A stretch of 59,850 nucleotides of DNA. It comes from Polaromonas sp. GTDB taxonomy: Bacteria; Pseudomonadota; Gammaproteobacteria; Burkholderiales; Burkholderiaceae_C. Positions 28,794 through 39,842 of this stretch are shown one piece after another. The notes beneath the pieces were generated by a model. It was not told where the DNA came from and did no database searches. It saw only the letters and a list, made by a program, of their open reading frames with translations. Positions within the stretch are counted from its first letter, which is position 1. The number at the start of each line of letters is the position of its first letter. The DNA is taken from NCBI GenBank assembly GCA_025362315.1, contig JANYGP010000084.1, positions 1 through 59,850 on the forward strand. The letters run 5' to 3'. Position numbers and translations under genes: made by a program.

Positions 28794-29747
28794 CTAAACC
28801 GCAGCCCCTGCATTGGGATCGTTTGGATCTTCTTCCTTTTTTGCAGGACCTTTGACCAGGTCTTCACGCTTGATGCCCAGCCACATGGCAATGGCAGCAG
28901 CTACGAACACCGACGAGTAGATACCAAACAAAATACCAATGGTAAGTGCCAGCGCAAAGTAAAAAAGCGTGGGCCCGCCAAAAAGCAGCATCGACAGAAC
29001 CATCACCTCGGTTGATCCGTGCGTGATGATGGTGCGGCTGATGGTTGACGTGATGGCGTTGTCGATGATCTGCGTTGTGGTCATCTTGCGATAGCGCCGG
29101 AAGTTTTCTCGAATCCGGTCAAAAATCACAACCGATTCATTGACTGAATAGCCGAGTACAGCCAAGACGGCGGCCAGTACAGACAGTGAAAATTCCCACT
29201 GAAAAAAAGCAAAAAACCCCAGAATGATGATCACGTCATGCAGGTTGGCAATGATGGCTGCAACAGCGTACTTCCACTCAAAGCGAAACGCCAGGTAAAT
29301 CATGATGCCCACCACCACCATGGCCAGTGCCTTCAGGCCATCCTGCGCGAGCTCTTCGCCCACGGATGGGCCAACAAATTCAGTACGCCGCAATTGAACA
29401 GCAGGGTCTTGCGCCTTCAGTGCAGCCATCACCTTGTCGCTTTGCTGGGCGGTGCTCACACCTTTTTGGGCCGGCAGGCGAATCATCACATCGCGGGCAG
29501 TGCCAAAATTTTGAACCTGCACATCCGTAAAACCCAAGGTGGCAACTGTCGTGCGGATTTTTTCGACTTCTGCGGGTTGTGTGTAACCCACTTCCATCAC
29601 CGTGCCGCCCGTAAATTCGACCGACAAGTGAAGCCCACGGGAAAACAGAAAGAACACAGCCAACGCGAATGTGATGAATGAAATGGCGTTGAAAATAACC
29701 GCATGCCGCATGAACGGAATGTCTTTTTTGATCTTGAAAAATTCCAT
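28794..29747 (-). CDS. secF: Protein translocase subunit SecF
   Basis: A 317-residue RND-type membrane protein that with SecD uses the proton gradient to help pull exported proteins through SecYEG. It has an N-terminal membrane segment, the periplasmic motif EFTGGTVMEVGY, and a cluster of five C-terminal membrane segments with ALAMVVVGIMIYLAFRFEWK, GYSVNESVVIFDRIREN and FGGPTLFYFALALTIG. It starts 48 bases after secD on the same strand, in the usual yajC-secD-secF order. Confidence 0.95.
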   Translation of the reverse strand: MEFFKIKKDIPFMRHAVIFNAISFITFALAVFFLFSRGLHLSVEFTGGTVMEVGYTQPAEVEKIRTTVATLGFTDVQVQNFGTARDVMIRLPAQKGVSTAQQSDKVMAALKAQDPAVQLRRTEFVGPSVGEELAQDGLKALAMVVVGIMIYLAFRFEWKYAVAAIIANLHDVIIILGFFAFFQWEFSLSVLAAVLAVLGYSVNESVVIFDRIRENFRRYRKMTTTQIIDNAITSTISRTIITHGSTEVMVLSMLLFGGPTLFYFALALTIGILFGIYSSVFVAAAIAMWLGIKREDLVKGPAKKEEDPNDPNAGAAV

Positions 29748-29795
29748 GAAAGCTTTCGCGTCGTCGTATTCAGTTTTTTGTGAGGCGTAAAACGG

Positions 29796-31679
29796 TTACG
29801 CCGTTAACTTGCCGGAAGCACTCGTGGTCTCTGCACGCCAGACAGTCCCGATCGAAACAGATTTGAGTTTTTTCTGTCGCCCATACCAAAAATTGACCAG
29901 CCCTCGTGAAAAGAATACAGCCGAAAACATGCTGGTCAAAATGCCAATGCAGTGCACAACAGCGAACCCCCGAACCGGGCCGGAGCCAAATGCAAGCAGC
30001 GCAAAACCTGCGATCAGCGTGGTGATGTTAGAGTCCAAAATGGTGGCCCACGCCCGTTCGTACCCGGTGTGAATGGCCGCCTGGGCAGAAGCGCCATTGC
30101 GCAGCTCTTCGCGTATGCGCTCATTGATCAGTACGTTTGAATCAATCGCCATACCGAGGGCCAGCGCCATGGCAGCCATACCCGGAAGAGTCAATGTGGC
30201 CTGCAACATGGACAAAATGGAAATCAGCAACAGCAAATTAACCGCCAACGCTATGCCGGAAATCACGCCAAAGAGCATGTAATAAATGCCCATGAAAATC
30301 ACGATCACTGCGAAACCGTAAGTCACGCTCTGGAAGCCTTTTGCGATGTTTTCAGCGCCCAGAGTCGGGCCGATTGTCCGTTCTTCAATGATCTCCATCG
30401 GCGCCGCCAATGAACCCGCCCTGAGCAGCAAGGCCAGATCGTTGGCCTCAGACACACTCATCGATCCTGAAATTTGAAACCGGTTGCCCAATTCGCCCTG
30501 AATCACCGGCGCCGTCAGCACCTCGCCCTTGCCTTTTTCAAACAGCATGATGGCCATGCGTTTTTTCAAATTTTCACGACTGGTGTCACGCATGATTCGC
30601 CCACCCTTGGCGTCAACTGTCAAATCAACTTTGGGTTGCTGGCTTTGCGTATCAAAACCTGGCTGGGCATCTGTCAGACTCTCACCGGTGATGATGACCT
30701 GTTTTTTGACGATCACCACACGGCCGTCCCGCTCAAGAAAGCGCTCCATACCGAATGGCACAGGTCCCTGGTTGTTTTCTGCAGCCCGGCCTTCAGCGCT
30801 GTCGTCAACCAGCCGCATTTCCAGCGTGGCTGTGCGGCCCAAAATATCCTTGGCTTTGGCCGTGTCCTGCACGCCTGGCAATTGCACAACAATGCGGTCC
30901 ATGCCCTGCTGGGCAATGACAGGCTCCGCCACGCCCAGCTCGTTGATGCGGTTGTGCAGCGTAACCATGTTTTGCTTGAGCGCCTGATCTTGTATGCGTC
31001 TGGCGGCCTCGGGCTTGATTCGCGCTGTCAGTTTGTAGTCGGTACCGTCCGGGCCGTCTGTCGTTTGCAAGTCAGCAAACTGGTCCTGCATCAGATTTTT
31101 GGCAAGCGTCAGACTCTGGCTGTCCCGAAACCGAACGTCGATAGCCTGCCCGTTGCGCGTGATGCCTGAATGACGAATGTTTTTCTCACGCATCATCAAA
31201 CGCAAATCACCACTGAGTGATTCTGCTTTCTTTGTCAGCGCTGCCTGCATGTCGACCTGCAGCATGAAGTGAACGCCACCCCGCAAATCGAGCCCCAGAT
31301 ACATGGGTGCAGCGTGCAAAGCTGTCAGCCACGCCGGAGACCGGGACAGCAGATTCAGCGCCACAACATAAGCAGCATCAGCACCTTCAACACTGAGTGC
31401 CTTTTGAATGGCGTCTTTGGCTTTCAGCTGGGTATCTGTATTTGAAAATCTTGCTTTGACCGACGCGCCGTCCAGTGCGACTGCGTCAGGTGTGATGTTG
31501 GCTGCCTTGAGGGCCTGCTCAACCCGGGTCACGGTGGTACTGTCAACCTTGACAGCTGAACGCAGGCTGGACACCTGCACTGCAGGCGCTTCGCCAAAAA
31601 AGTTGGGCAACGTGTACACCACTGCCACCAGCAGGGCCAGCAGCAGGACGGCATATTTCCAGACAGGGTAGCGGTTCAT
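29796..31679 (-). CDS. secD: Protein translocase subunit SecD
   Basis: A 627-residue protein with an N-terminal membrane segment and a large periplasmic P1 domain containing YLGLDLRGGVHFMLQVD. Later come the P1-base motif HNRINELGVAEPVIAQQG and RIVVQLPGVQDTAKAK, and five C-terminal membrane segments with ALALGMAIDSNVLINERIRE and GSGPVRGFAVVHCIGILTSM. Partner of SecF; normal length. It follows yajC by 15 bases. Confidence 0.96.
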   Translation of the reverse strand: MNRYPVWKYAVLLLALLVAVVYTLPNFFGEAPAVQVSSLRSAVKVDSTTVTRVEQALKAANITPDAVALDGASVKARFSNTDTQLKAKDAIQKALSVEGADAAYVVALNLLSRSPAWLTALHAAPMYLGLDLRGGVHFMLQVDMQAALTKKAESLSGDLRLMMREKNIRHSGITRNGQAIDVRFRDSQSLTLAKNLMQDQFADLQTTDGPDGTDYKLTARIKPEAARRIQDQALKQNMVTLHNRINELGVAEPVIAQQGMDRIVVQLPGVQDTAKAKDILGRTATLEMRLVDDSAEGRAAENNQGPVPFGMERFLERDGRVVIVKKQVIITGESLTDAQPGFDTQSQQPKVDLTVDAKGGRIMRDTSRENLKKRMAIMLFEKGKGEVLTAPVIQGELGNRFQISGSMSVSEANDLALLLRAGSLAAPMEIIEERTIGPTLGAENIAKGFQSVTYGFAVIVIFMGIYYMLFGVISGIALAVNLLLLISILSMLQATLTLPGMAAMALALGMAIDSNVLINERIREELRNGASAQAAIHTGYERAWATILDSNITTLIAGFALLAFGSGPVRGFAVVHCIGILTSMFSAVFFSRGLVNFWYGRQKKLKSVSIGTVWRAETTSASGKLTA

Positions 31680-31694
31680 GGCTGCGTCAATGAA

Positions 31695-32054
31695 TTATTT
31701 GGCTGTGCACATCGCACCTTTGGGCAAGACCTGCACAATAGCGCTGCGCTGCAACTGCACTTCAACGCCCGCTGCCAGCTCCAGCGTCAGGTAAGAATCA
31801 CCCAGCTTGATGACCTTGCCCAGCAAGCCGCCAGCTGTGGCCACTTCATCGCCTTTTGCAAGCGCATCAATCATGGACCGATGCTCTTTTTGTTTTTTCA
31901 TCTGCGGCCGGATCATGACAAAGTAAAGCACTACAAACATCAATACCAGCGGTAGCATGCCAGTCAGGGACGACATCATGTCGGAGCCACCCGCAGCAAC
32001 GGGAGCGGTTTGGGCAAAAGCAGAAGAGATAAACACAGGCAGACTCCACAACAA
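31695..32054 (-). CDS. yajC: Preprotein translocase subunit YajC
   Basis: A 119-residue protein with one membrane segment (LPLVLMFVVLYFVMIRPQ, residues ~34-51) and the typical RPQMKKQKEH, GDEVATAGGLLGKV and SAIVQVLPKG sequence. It associates with SecDF. It is first of the yajC-secD-secF operon; the usual upstream tgt/queA genes are absent. Confidence 0.94.
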   Translation of the reverse strand: MLWSLPVFISSAFAQTAPVAAGGSDMMSSLTGMLPLVLMFVVLYFVMIRPQMKKQKEHRSMIDALAKGDEVATAGGLLGKVIKLGDSYLTLELAAGVEVQLQRSAIVQVLPKGAMCTAK

Positions 32055-32198
32055 AAAAACAAAAATCTCAAATGAAACCAGACGTTGGCGTCGGGTATGT
32101 CAAGCCTGTATTGTAAGCGGCTGGCCATTGAAAACAGACCAAACCATTGCAAAGGCGGGCCATCAGAACAATCGTTATCGGCGCCTGTATTGGCAGCA

Positions 32199-33464
32199 TC
32201 AAAGCCCCAAATGGTCCAGCACACCGCGACCTGCTGTGCGTCCACTGGCAAAACAGGCGGTCAGCAAATAACCACCTGTGGGAGCTTCCCAATCTAGCAT
32301 TTCACCAGCGCAGAAAACTGGGGATCTGGCGGCGCCGGTGGTCTTAATTTGCAATTGAGCGGTCAGCCCGTCAAATCGCACGCCTCCAGCGCTGCTGATG
32401 GCCTCATCAATGGGCCGCGGTTTGGTCAGCACAACAGGCAGCGCCTTGATGGCAGCAGTAAGCTGCGCCGGATCATTCAGCGCCTGTCTGGTCAGCAATT
32501 CATGAAGCAGCGCGGCCTTGACACCCTCCAGGCCCAGACGACTTTTCAAATGACTGGACAGCGAACGCGAACCGCGTGGGTGAGCAACTTCCCTGAATAC
32601 TTGTTCTTCAGATTTGTTGGGCAACAAATCAAGCTGGAAGGTGGCGTTTGCACAGTGGGCAATCTCGTCTCGCAGCAAACTTGATGCTGCATAAATCAGG
32701 CTTCCCTCCACGCCGGTGGCAGTCACAACAAACTCCCCTTTGCGGCTGAAATGCCTGGCCTGTGAATCTGTCAAAGTGATGGCAACCGACTTCAAAGGCT
32801 GGCCCGCAAATTTGTCTGCAAAAAACGGAGTCCAAGACTGCACATCAAAGCCGCAATTCGAAGGCACCAGCGGCGCAACACCCACACCCTGCCCAAGCAA
32901 AATCTGCTGCCAGGCGCCATCAGATCCCAATCGCGCCCAGCTGGCACCACCGAGCGCCAGAACCAACGCATCGGTCTCAATACTTTTTGGACCCTGCGGT
33001 GTAGAAAATGTCAGCGCGCCTGATTCAGACCAGCCCTGCCACCTGTGCCGCATGCAAAACTGCACACCAGCAACGCGCAGCCGGTGCAACCAGGCCCGTA
33101 GCAATGGCGCTGCTTTCATGCCAGCCGGAAAGACGCGCCCTGAACTGCCAACAAACGTATCAATGCCCAAACCGCCTACCCATTCACGCAGCTGTGGCCC
33201 ACCAAAATCGGACAACATGGGCCGCAAGGCTGCGCCAGACCGGCCGTAGCGGCCTGTAAAGGGTTCAAACGCTTCTGAATGCGTCAGGTTCAATCCGCCC
33301 TTGCCTGCCAGCAAAAATTTGCGGCCAACGGAAGGCATGGTGTCATAGACCGTGACCTGCAGGGCACTGCCTGCGCTGGCCAGAACTTCCGCAGCCATGA
33401 GCCCGGCAGGCCCGCCACCCACTATGGCGACCCGAAAAGGTGAGGCAGAAACTGGTGTGTTCAA
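32199..33464 (-). CDS. BaiN/HI0933-like FAD-dependent oxidoreductase
   Basis: A 421-residue flavoprotein of the TIGR03862/BaiN-HI0933 group. The N-terminal FAD motif is VAIVGGGPAGLMAAEVLA, followed by VGRKFLLAGKGGLNLTHSE, the hallmark of the group, and the C-terminal FAD loop GEMLDWEAPTGGYLLTACFASGR. Members may reduce C-C double bonds or act on unknown substrates. It lies 144 bases upstream of yajC on the same strand and may share or precede that operon. Confidence 0.88.
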   Translation of the reverse strand: MNTPVSASPFRVAIVGGGPAGLMAAEVLASAGSALQVTVYDTMPSVGRKFLLAGKGGLNLTHSEAFEPFTGRYGRSGAALRPMLSDFGGPQLREWVGGLGIDTFVGSSGRVFPAGMKAAPLLRAWLHRLRVAGVQFCMRHRWQGWSESGALTFSTPQGPKSIETDALVLALGGASWARLGSDGAWQQILLGQGVGVAPLVPSNCGFDVQSWTPFFADKFAGQPLKSVAITLTDSQARHFSRKGEFVVTATGVEGSLIYAASSLLRDEIAHCANATFQLDLLPNKSEEQVFREVAHPRGSRSLSSHLKSRLGLEGVKAALLHELLTRQALNDPAQLTAAIKALPVVLTKPRPIDEAISSAGGVRFDGLTAQLQIKTTGAARSPVFCAGEMLDWEAPTGGYLLTACFASGRTAGRGVLDHLGL

Positions 33465-33572
33465 AAAGCAGCCTTAAAAGTGTATTTGGTGAAGTATTCA
33501 GCGATTTATCAGGCGACTTGTTCAGCTCTGACTTTGCCTGGGTACCTGGCCATGTATTTGGCCATGTATTTT

Positions 33573-33630
33573 GCTATGTATTCAGGAGCTTCTAACGCCT
33601 GTATTGCTTGGCTTTCAGAGCTAATTCATA
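33573..33630 (+). repeat. Dispersed ~55-bp element in an intergenic gap
   Basis: Reads GCTATGTATTCAGGAGCT, then TCTAACGCCTGTATTGCTTGG and CTTTCAGAGCTAATTCATAC. It lies in a 195-base gap that also has three short CATGTATTTGGC-like repeats at 33,551-33,580. An open frame across it (33,480-33,662) looks non-coding. Confidence 0.65.
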
Positions 33631-33658
33631 CTCAACATGGCATTTGGGGATGCTATTT

Positions 33659-33874
33659 CTAGTCTGGTTCGCGTCTGGCAGGTTGCAAGGCTGTGTCCAG
33701 TGACTGCTTGAATTGTTGCTGGATTGCCTGTGGTGATGAATCACGAAGAGTTTGGCCTTGAGCAACCGGGGCAGCAGTTGTTGGCGGGGGCGATGTGCCC
33801 AGCTGCTTTTTTGCCACTACGGCAACAATGCCCAGCGTCAGAAGCAATCCCAAAATCAGAAAAATGCTGCGCAT
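33659..33874 (-). CDS. Small single-pass membrane protein, unknown
   Basis: A 71-residue protein starting at the ATG at 33,874: an N-terminal membrane segment (MRSIFLILGLLLTLGIVAVV) followed by a Pro/Thr/Ala-rich tether and a Gln-rich helix (PQAIQQQFKQSLDTALQ). It has no recognised domain. The longer frame to 33,952 overlaps the terminator region upstream and is unlikely. It lies between the LivK gene's terminator and the BaiN-like gene. Confidence 0.6.
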   Translation of the reverse strand: MRSIFLILGLLLTLGIVAVVAKKQLGTSPPPTTAAPVAQGQTLRDSSPQAIQQQFKQSLDTALQPARREPD

Positions 33875-33960
33875 GCTGGCCTTTATTAACCCGTGTAGGA
33901 GAGGTTGGATGTTAAGCGGGTCTGACGCCTGATTGACCCACAGGTTGATCAATCTGGCGT

Positions 33961-33988
33961 AAAAAAGCCACCCGAAGGTGGCTTTTTC
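33961..33988 (-). terminator. Rho-independent terminator after the LivK-type gene
   Basis: Stem AAAAGCCACC / GGTGGCTTTT with a CGAA tetraloop, followed on the minus strand by a T-run. It lies 22 bases after the stop at 34,010. Confidence 0.85.
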
Positions 33989-34009
33989 AGCGGTAATCCT
34001 GAAAAAGGA

Positions 34010-35152
34010 TTAACGAATCACTGCGATCTGGTCACGTTTGCCAGCCTTGTAGGTGTACAAGGTCAATGCGCCGTTTTTCACGTCGCCTTTGGCATCAAAC
34101 GAAATGTTGCCGGTCACGCCTTTGTAATCGGCAGTTTTGGCCAACACTGGCAGGTACACAGCTGGGTCAGCAGAGCCGGCCTTGACCATGGCAGCCACCA
34201 TGATGTTCATTGCGTCATACACGTACGGCTCATACACGGTCACGTCAATGCCAAAGCGCTTTTTGTAATCAGCATAGAACTTGTCCATGCCAGCTTTTTG
34301 GGTGCCTTCAACACCGCCAGCTTCTGCGCAAACAACCTGGCCGTCAGCCATGCCGTCACCGGCCAGCTTGACCAGCTCGCTGGAGCAAATGCCGTCACCG
34401 CCCATGAACTTGGCCTTGATGCCCAGGTTCTTCATCTGGCGCATCATTGGGCCAGCAACAGCGTCCATGCCGCCGAAGAAAATCACGTCTGGCTTTTTGC
34501 CTTTGAGCGTTGTCAAAATTGGCATGAAGTCAGTGGCTTTGTCAGTTGTGAATTCCGAGCCGACAATTTTGCCGCCAGCAGCTTTGACAGCTTTGGTGAA
34601 CTCTTCTGCGACGCCCTGGCCGTAGGCAGTGCGGTCATCAATGACAGCAATTGATTTGCCTTTGAGGTTTTTGACTGCGTAACGTCCCAATGTGCCGCCC
34701 AGGTGCACGTCGTCAGCTACCACACGGAAGGTGGTTTTGTAGCCAGCACGTGTAAAGGCAGGGTTGGTTGCTGATGGGGAAATTTGTGGAATGCCAGCGG
34801 CGCTGTAAATTTTGGATGCCGGAATAGAGGTGCCTGAGTTCAGGTGACCGATCACTCCCGCAACTTTCATGTCCACCAATTTTTGTGCAACAGCTGTGCC
34901 CTGTTTCGGGTCAGCAGCGTCGTCTTCAGCAGCCAGCTCCAGCTTGACTTTTTTGCCGCCAATCATTACGCCCTTGGCATTCAGGTCGTCAATGGCCATC
35001 TTCGCGCCGTTTTCATTGCCTTTACCCAGATGGGCAATGCCGCCAGACGTTGGTGCAACGTGTCCAATCTTGACCACCATGTCTTGTGCAGCCGACAGGC
35101 CAGCAAAAGAAGCCGCTACCGCCAGCACTGTCAATTTAAATTTCATCTGCAT
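34010..35152 (-). CDS. Branched-chain amino acid ABC transporter binding protein (LivK type)
   Basis: A 380-residue periplasmic binding protein: signal peptide (MQMKFKLTVLAVAASFAGLSAA), then VKIGHVAPTSGGIAHLGKGNENGA, VIGHLNSGTSIPASKIY, SPSATNPAFT and VYEPYVYDAMNIMVAAM. These are typical of the Leu/Ile/Val-binding type I fold. No livHMGF membrane or ATPase genes lie nearby, so it works with components elsewhere or is an orphan. The ATG at 35,146 is an alternative start. It has its own terminator. The ligand cannot be told from the sequence. Confidence 0.92.
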   Translation of the reverse strand: MQMKFKLTVLAVAASFAGLSAAQDMVVKIGHVAPTSGGIAHLGKGNENGAKMAIDDLNAKGVMIGGKKVKLELAAEDDAADPKQGTAVAQKLVDMKVAGVIGHLNSGTSIPASKIYSAAGIPQISPSATNPAFTRAGYKTTFRVVADDVHLGGTLGRYAVKNLKGKSIAVIDDRTAYGQGVAEEFTKAVKAAGGKIVGSEFTTDKATDFMPILTTLKGKKPDVIFFGGMDAVAGPMMRQMKNLGIKAKFMGGDGICSSELVKLAGDGMADGQVVCAEAGGVEGTQKAGMDKFYADYKKRFGIDVTVYEPYVYDAMNIMVAAMVKAGSADPAVYLPVLAKTADYKGVTGNISFDAKGDVKNGALTLYTYKAGKRDQIAVIR

Positions 35153-35317
35153 GTAAAACTCCGGTTAAAAATGAATATGAGTCAAGACAAATTTGCCTCG
35201 CTCCGGAATTTACAACATATTTAAGATCTGCACACTAGCACCAGCCCCTATAACAAGTAATAAAGTTTTCTTCCTTTAATTTGTCATGAATAGCCTTCAA
35301 AGTTTGTAATCCATAAA

Positions 35318-35332
35318 ATAGTCAAATACTAT
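35318..35332. promoter_or_regulatory. Candidate OxyR half-site upstream of katG
   Basis: ATAG-N7-CTAT lies in the AT-rich 260-base gap, about 80 bases before the katG start. This is the spacing of one half of the OxyR motif. The second half is poor, so the call is tentative. Confidence 0.35.
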
Positions 35333-35358
35333 TGGATTTAAATTATTAATAGTTTTAA

Positions 35359-37611
<2,253 letters not shown>

Positions 37612-37647
37612 AAATTCCAGGTGGTTTCAAGTGCGCTTTTTACACTG

Positions 37648-37693
37648 GCTGCGGCCCAGACTGGTTCAAACTGATCTGGGCTGCAGCTTTTTG
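37648..37693 (+). terminator. Rho-independent terminator after katG
   Basis: Arms GCTGCGGCCCAGA and TCTGGGCTGCAGC pair at 12 of 13 positions, followed by CTTTTT. It ends 37-82 bases after the katG stop. Confidence 0.8.
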
Positions 37694-37751
37694 CGCAATT
37701 TGCCCAAACTGGGAAATGCCGGTAAGATTCTTACTTTAAGGAGTAAGAATC

Positions 37752-38003
37752 ATGCGACTCACCAGCAAAGGCCAGGTCACCATTCCACAAGCCGTACGCG
37801 ACAAGGCAGGCTTGCAACCGCACAGCGAAGTTGAATTTGAAGTGCGTGCCAACGGCGACGTGCTCATCAGGCGCGCAACGCCTTTAACCTCGCCTTCATC
37901 TTCACCTCTTCGCAGCGCGTTTGAGCGCGTTCGCGGCAGCGCCAATGCAGCGCAGTTCAAGGATATGGGCACCGACGAATTCATGAAATTCATTCGTGGC
38001 TAA
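37752..38003 (+). CDS. AbrB/MazE-type antitoxin
   Basis: An 83-residue protein with the swapped-hairpin SpoVT-AbrB DNA-binding domain at residues 1-45: MRLTSKGQVTIPQAVRD, then AGLQPHSEVEFEV. The C-terminal tail (FERVRGSANAAQFKDMGTDE) would bind the toxin. It is preceded by AAGGAG and overlaps the PIN-domain gene downstream. Such antitoxins repress their own operon. Confidence 0.9.
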   Translation: MRLTSKGQVTIPQAVRDKAGLQPHSEVEFEVRANGDVLIRRATPLTSPSSSPLRSAFERVRGSANAAQFKDMGTDEFMKFIRG

Positions 38004-38472
38004 ATTGGGGGTTCAGCGGCCCGCTCATCAAGTTAACGAAGTGCGCGAACCAAACGCGCGCTATTTGTTGGCGCCAACGCTGGTTGACAGCTGCGTGTTG
38101 ATTGATGTACTGGCCAACGACCCGGACTGGGCCGAGTGGTCGCTTGAAAAGCTGGATTTGTTAGGACAGCAGGCACCGCTGGTGATCAATCCGCTGATCC
38201 TGGCCGAAATCAGCCCGCGCTTTGCCACAGCTGCAGATCTGGATGCCGCATTACAGCTACTGCCCATCAAACGCGAAGCTCTGCCCTGGGATGCAGCCTA
38301 CCTGGCCGGCCAAGCCTTCAAAATTTACCGCACCGCCAAGGGCAGCAAACGCTCGCCCATGCCTGATTTTTACATCGGTGCGCACGCATTGGTGGGCAAC
38401 ATGCGGCTGCTGACGCGCGATGCTGTGCGCTTTCAAACTTACTTCCCCAAACTGAACATTGTTTCGCCATGA
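37996..38472 (+). CDS. PIN-domain toxin (VapC-like)
   Basis: A PIN-fold protein, presumably a ribonuclease. It has LVDSCVLIDVLANDP with the first catalytic Asp, LILAEISPRF with a conserved Glu, MPDFYIGAHALV with a third acidic residue, and LLTRDAVRFQTYFP. The GTG at 37,996 overlapping the antitoxin stop is used as the start; the first 28 residues do not resemble the family, so the true start may be later, for example near 38,041. It overlaps the next gene by ATGA, an unusual coupling of a toxin to a metabolic gene. Confidence 0.8.
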   Translation: MAKLGVQRPAHQVNEVREPNARYLLAPTLVDSCVLIDVLANDPDWAEWSLEKLDLLGQQAPLVINPLILAEISPRFATAADLDAALQLLPIKREALPWDAAYLAGQAFKIYRTAKGSKRSPMPDFYIGAHALVGNMRLLTRDAVRFQTYFPKLNIVSP

Positions 38473-39065
38473 ACACTTCAACCAATCGCTACCCTGCCCC
38501 GCAACTTGCCAATTTGCCAGACGACATTCGCGTCAAAATTCTGGAAGTGCAGGAAAAAGCAGGCTTTATTCCCAATGTGTTTCTGGGTTTTGCCCGCCGC
38601 CCGGCTGAATGGCGCGCGTTTTTTGCGTACCACGATGCGTTGATGTTGCCCGAATCAGCAGGCCGCACCAGCAACCTGACCAAAGGCGACCGCGAGATGA
38701 TTGTGACCGCCACCAGCGCGGCCAACAGCTGCCTGTACTGCGTGGTGGCGCACGGCGCGATTTTGCGGATTTATGAAAAGAAACCGCTGGTCGCCGACCA
38801 GGTGGCCGTCAACTACAAAAAAGCCGACATCACCCCACGCCAGCGTGCCATGGTGGACTTTGCGATGAAGGTTTGTCAGCAGTCACACGCGATTGAAGAC
38901 GCCGACTTTGAAGCTCTGCAAGCGCATGGTTTTGACGATGAAGACGCGTGGGACATTGCGGCCATCACTGCTTTCTTTGGCCTTTCAAACCGCATGGCAA
39001 GCTTTAGCAGCATGCAGCCAAACCCGGAGTTTTATTTAATGGGTCGGGTGCTAAAACAAAAGTGA
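38469..39065 (+). CDS. AhpD-like peroxidase-related protein
   Basis: A 198-residue carboxymuconolactone decarboxylase/AhpD-fold protein of the 'peroxidase-related enzyme' type. The CLYCVVAHG motif holds the redox CxxC and downstream His. FIPNVFLGFARRP and AITAFFGLSNRMAS are also typical. Likely a thiol peroxidase or oxidoreductase. It starts in a four-base overlap with the PIN gene, and katG lies upstream, so an oxidative-stress theme is possible but unproven. Confidence 0.85.
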   Translation: MNTSTNRYPAPQLANLPDDIRVKILEVQEKAGFIPNVFLGFARRPAEWRAFFAYHDALMLPESAGRTSNLTKGDREMIVTATSAANSCLYCVVAHGAILRIYEKKPLVADQVAVNYKKADITPRQRAMVDFAMKVCQQSHAIEDADFEALQAHGFDDEDAWDIAAITAFFGLSNRMASFSSMQPNPEFYLMGRVLKQK

Positions 39066-39121
39066 AATAAGACGATCTGTTCTTGTTGCCCGTAACGGCT
39101 ACAGCGCATCTACCTCCGTTC

Positions 39122-39305
39122 GTGTCCCCCGCCCCCTTTGGGGTCTCCTCCTTGACCTCACTGCGGCAGACACGCCGTACCCGTTGCTTAACCGGGTTTT
39201 CTGGTCAGTAACCACAGAGCGGTTTGCCTAAGTGTTTTGCGTAGGTCAAGGAGGCGACCCCACAGGGGGCGGGGGACACGCAGCAAAACACTTAGGCACA
39301 CCGCT
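39122..39305. repeat. Nested long inverted repeats between convergent genes
   Basis: The 354-base gap between the AhpD-like and thioesterase genes holds an arm beginning GTGTCCCCCGCCCCCTTTGG (39,123-39,158). It returns inverted at 39,244-39,280 (AGGTCAAGGAGGCGACCCC, then GGGGGCGGGGGACAC). Interlaced with it, GCGGTTTGCCTAAGTGTTTT (about 39,219) is mirrored by AAAACACTTAGGCACACCGC (about 39,285). Strong secondary structure is expected and it may act as a bidirectional terminator. It resembles dispersed GC-rich repeats of the group; no gene is present. Confidence 0.75.
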
Positions 39306-39355
39306 CGCTTGCAACAAAGACGAACTAATTTCCAAAAATCCTACCAACCGCAGAC

Positions 39356-39412
39356 GCTATACAATCAATAGCTGCCTGCGCACATTTTGATTAGGCTACA
39401 GCCGTTTTTGGC
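39356..39412 (+). repeat. Dispersed ~55-bp element after the thioesterase gene
   Basis: Reads GCTATACAATCAATAGCTGC, then CTGCGCACATTTTGATTAGGC and TACAGCCGTTTTTGGC. It lies 8 bases beyond the thioesterase stop. Confidence 0.7.
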
Positions 39413-39419
39413 TTAGATA

Positions 39420-39842
39420 TCAGCCAGAGACAAGCAGGCGCAGCCAGTCTGGCAGCGTCTTGGCCTTTTGAGCCGGAAAGTCAACCCAGATGGTGGTCGC
39501 ACCGCCTGCCGCACAAATCACGCCCGGGGTGTCTGCCCGCTCCATCGTGCCCCAGGTCTCAAAGGTGGTACGGCCCGGACTGGACACATACATTTTGGTC
39601 AGCACGTCGCCCGGGTACTCCAGCTGCTTGTAAAAATTGCAAAACGCATTGACGATTACCGGCCCCTCGCCAGAGGCATCGGGCTTGCAGCCAATGCTGT
39701 GCATCCAGTCGATGCGGATGGTTTCCAGGTAGCGAAAGTAAGTGCCATTGTTCAGGTGGTTCATGGCATCCATGTCGCCCCAGCGGATAGGTATGACCAT
39801 TTCAAACACCAATTTTTTGACTTCAGGAATTTCAAATTTCAT
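39420..39842 (-). CDS. Hotdog-fold acyl-CoA thioesterase
   Basis: A 140-residue protein of the 4-hydroxybenzoyl-CoA thioesterase/YbgC group. PIRWGDMDAMNHLNNGTYFRYLE carries the catalytic Asp and the hotdog helix, followed by FYKQLEYPGDVLT and GGATTIWVDFP. It hydrolyses acyl-CoA thioesters; the substrate is unknown. It starts 10 bases inside the end of the PIN-domain gene (39,832-40,290), so the two are translationally linked. Confidence 0.88.
   Translation of the reverse strand: MKFEIPEVKKLVFEMVIPIRWGDMDAMNHLNNGTYFRYLETIRIDWMHSIGCKPDASGEGPVIVNAFCNFYKQLEYPGDVLTKMYVSSPGRTTFETWGTMERADTPGVICAAGGATTIWVDFPAQKAKTLPDWLRLLVSG

Noticed and set aside
33480..33662. Small frame with repeated MYLAMYFAMY-like text
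   Set aside because: Low-complexity sequence from CATGTATTTGGC repeats plus the dispersed element; no ribosome binding site or homology.
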